A stretch of 5,460 nt of DNA, from assembly GCA_031278755.1 (NCBI GenBank), contig JAITJV010000183.1, forward strand, positions 1 to 5,460. Reading direction: 5' to 3'. Shown piece after piece: positions 4,300-5,460 of this stretch. The position numbers were made by a program, and so were the translations under genes. The notes under the pieces are model-generated. The model saw only the letters and a program-made list of their open reading frames with translations, was not told the origin of the DNA and ran no database searches. This DNA comes from Treponema sp. Lineage in GTDB: Bacteria > Spirochaetota > Spirochaetia > Treponematales > Breznakiellaceae. Every line of letters starts with the position of its first letter. Position 1 is the stretch's first letter.

Positions 4300-5460
4300 G
4301 TGAAGAAATCTTTTATTAACGTTATCGCCTTTTTGGGAACCGTTGTTTTCCTTGCGGCCGGTACAGTCTTTTTTACCGTAACATACGTTGTCCGCGCCGG
4401 AACGGCGGCGGATCCGATCGCGCCCGGAACCCCGTATTCCCTGTTTTTGCCTGGTTTTTACATTCTTGTTTTTCTGTGTGGAATTTCCTTTCTTGGAAGC
4501 CGCCTTGTAAAAAACCCTTTCAGCCGTTTCTTCTGCCTCCTGTTTGGCCTCTTTACGGCCATTCACTGCGTATATGCCCTTGACGATTACTATACCGTAA
4601 ACCTGTTTGTCTATTTTTCGTTCATAGCGGCCGCATCGCTGAATTTTCCGTTTCCAAGGAATTTGCTTATATCCCTGACGGGTATCGCGGCGTTTATATT
4701 TTTTTTATACCGTCCTTCGTTTATGGGGGTCCTGCCCGACGCCGCCCTTCACCGGGGACCCGGTTTTCTTCAGGCCTGCGCGCTCGGCGTCGTAATGATT
4801 TCTTTTTCGCTCTTTGGGGTTCTGGCGGAGTATTTTGTCAACCGGTATTACCGGGCCGAATTGACGATCGATCATTTGAATCTTGTCGGGAAACAGATGG
4901 TTCAGATCAATCACAGGCTTCAGGAATTGGCCAAAAACTACAGCGAGCAGGCGGTAAAGCAGGATCGCCTCAGGTTCACAAGGGATCTTCATGACAGCTG
5001 CGGCTACGCCTTTGCCAGCATCATCGCCATAACCGACGGCGCGGTAAGTTCGGGGCCCATGGACGGCGTCAATGCTCTGGAAATTCTCCAGCGGATCAGA
5101 AATCAGGCAAGCAACGGCCTCAAAGAGATGCGCGCGGTTCTCCGCCTGATCCGGGAGATTGGAGACCCCTATACCACGGGCATAGACGCCATATACCGGC
5201 TTAAAACCGTCTTTGAGGAAGTCGCCGGCATACAGGTTTCGGTAGAATGGGGAAACATAAAGAGAAGCTACAGTCCTTCCGTCAACGCAACCATTGTCAG
5301 AATAGTACAGGAGGCGTTTACCAATTCCCTGCAGCATGGTCAGGCCACCGTGATCCTGATCCATTTCTGGGAACATTCCGGCATGCTCTCCATGACTGTT
5401 ACCGACAACGGCAGGGGAGCGCCGTATATAATAAAGGGAATAGGCATGGCGGGCATGGAA
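4300..5460 (+). CDS. Membrane sensor histidine kinase, HisKA_3 type, 3' end beyond window
   Basis: The frame is open from GTG 4300 to the window edge, 387 residues. Residues 5-180 hold about six hydrophobic segments (near 5-27, 46-66, 75-95, 100-118, 121-138, 158-180), with a short loop (about 30-45) between the first two and no large sensing domain. A coiled-coil-like helix (186-225) leads to the H-box RDLHD with H231 as phospho-acceptor and D232 beside it. The ATPase domain shows the N-box QEAFTNSLQHG (337-347), the DNGRG box (369-373) and GIGMAGME at the edge. This is the NarL/DesK-type kinase class, which usually phosphorylates a LuxR-type regulator, probably encoded just past the window. 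The signal is unknown; the membrane part may sense lipid state or a small molecule. The GTG start follows a G-rich site (4285-4293) that can be hidden in a hairpin. Y236 stands where the phosphatase DxxxQ/H motif usually has Q or H. Confidence 0.92.
   Translation, partial: MKKSFINVIAFLGTVVFLAAGTVFFTVTYVVRAGTAADPIAPGTPYSLFLPGFYILVFLCGISFLGSRLVKNPFSRFFCLLFGLFTAIHCVYALDDYYTVNLFVYFSFIAAASLNFPFPRNLLISLTGIAAFIFFLYRPSFMGVLPDAALHRGPGFLQACALGVVMISFSLFGVLAEYFVNRYYRAELTIDHLNLVGKQMVQINHRLQELAKNYSEQAVKQDRLRFTRDLHDSCGYAFASIIAITDGAVSSGPMDGVNALEILQRIRNQASNGLKEMRAVLRLIREIGDPYTTGIDAIYRLKTVFEEVAGIQVSVEWGNIKRSYSPSVNATIVRIVQEAFTNSLQHGQATVILIHFWEHSGMLSMTVTDNGRGAPYIIKGIGMAGME

Noticed and set aside
4705..5376. Open frame of 223 codons on the minus strand
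   Set aside because: It is antisense to the histidine kinase, whose H-, N- and G-boxes prove the plus-strand reading.

Overview
The window reads as chromosomal DNA of a spirochaete, most likely a Treponema of moderate GC content such as the termite-gut species. The grounds are the gene types (a c-di-GMP PilZ protein paired with a TPR protein, a glucosaminidase lipoprotein with a relaxed lipobox, RadC, and a membrane histidine kinase of the HisKA_3 type) and the general sequence style. The assignment is inferred from protein character alone, with no database search.

Left part (1-2062, minus strand): two genes form a translationally coupled pair. A PilZ-domain protein with an intact c-di-GMP binding signature is read first. 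Its last 14 bases overlap the start of a long TPR-repeat protein that runs off the left edge. Middle (2292-2903, minus): a secreted lipoprotein with a glucosaminidase (peptidoglycan hydrolase) domain, separated from the PilZ gene by a perfect 17-bp hairpin that may act as its terminator. A short intergenic region with four helically phased GTGAAT repeats separates it from the divergently read radC (3020-3796, plus). Right part: a gene-free stretch of about 500 bp, then a six-segment membrane histidine kinase (4300 onward, plus) cut by the right edge. Its response regulator is probably beyond the window.

The coding genes belong to known families. The more unusual content is between the genes. 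A palindromic hairpin element occurs twice, with compensatory base changes that preserve the stem. A second dispersed module, built round two T6 runs, occurs twice, and one copy appears to carry the palindrome inside it. Three consecutive hairpins end in a T tract, which could be a small RNA or simply a compound terminator. Two mutually exclusive hairpins lie directly upstream of the kinase GTG start, and one of them buries its ribosome binding site. No clear new multi-gene system, mobile element with transposase, tRNA, rRNA or CRISPR array was seen.
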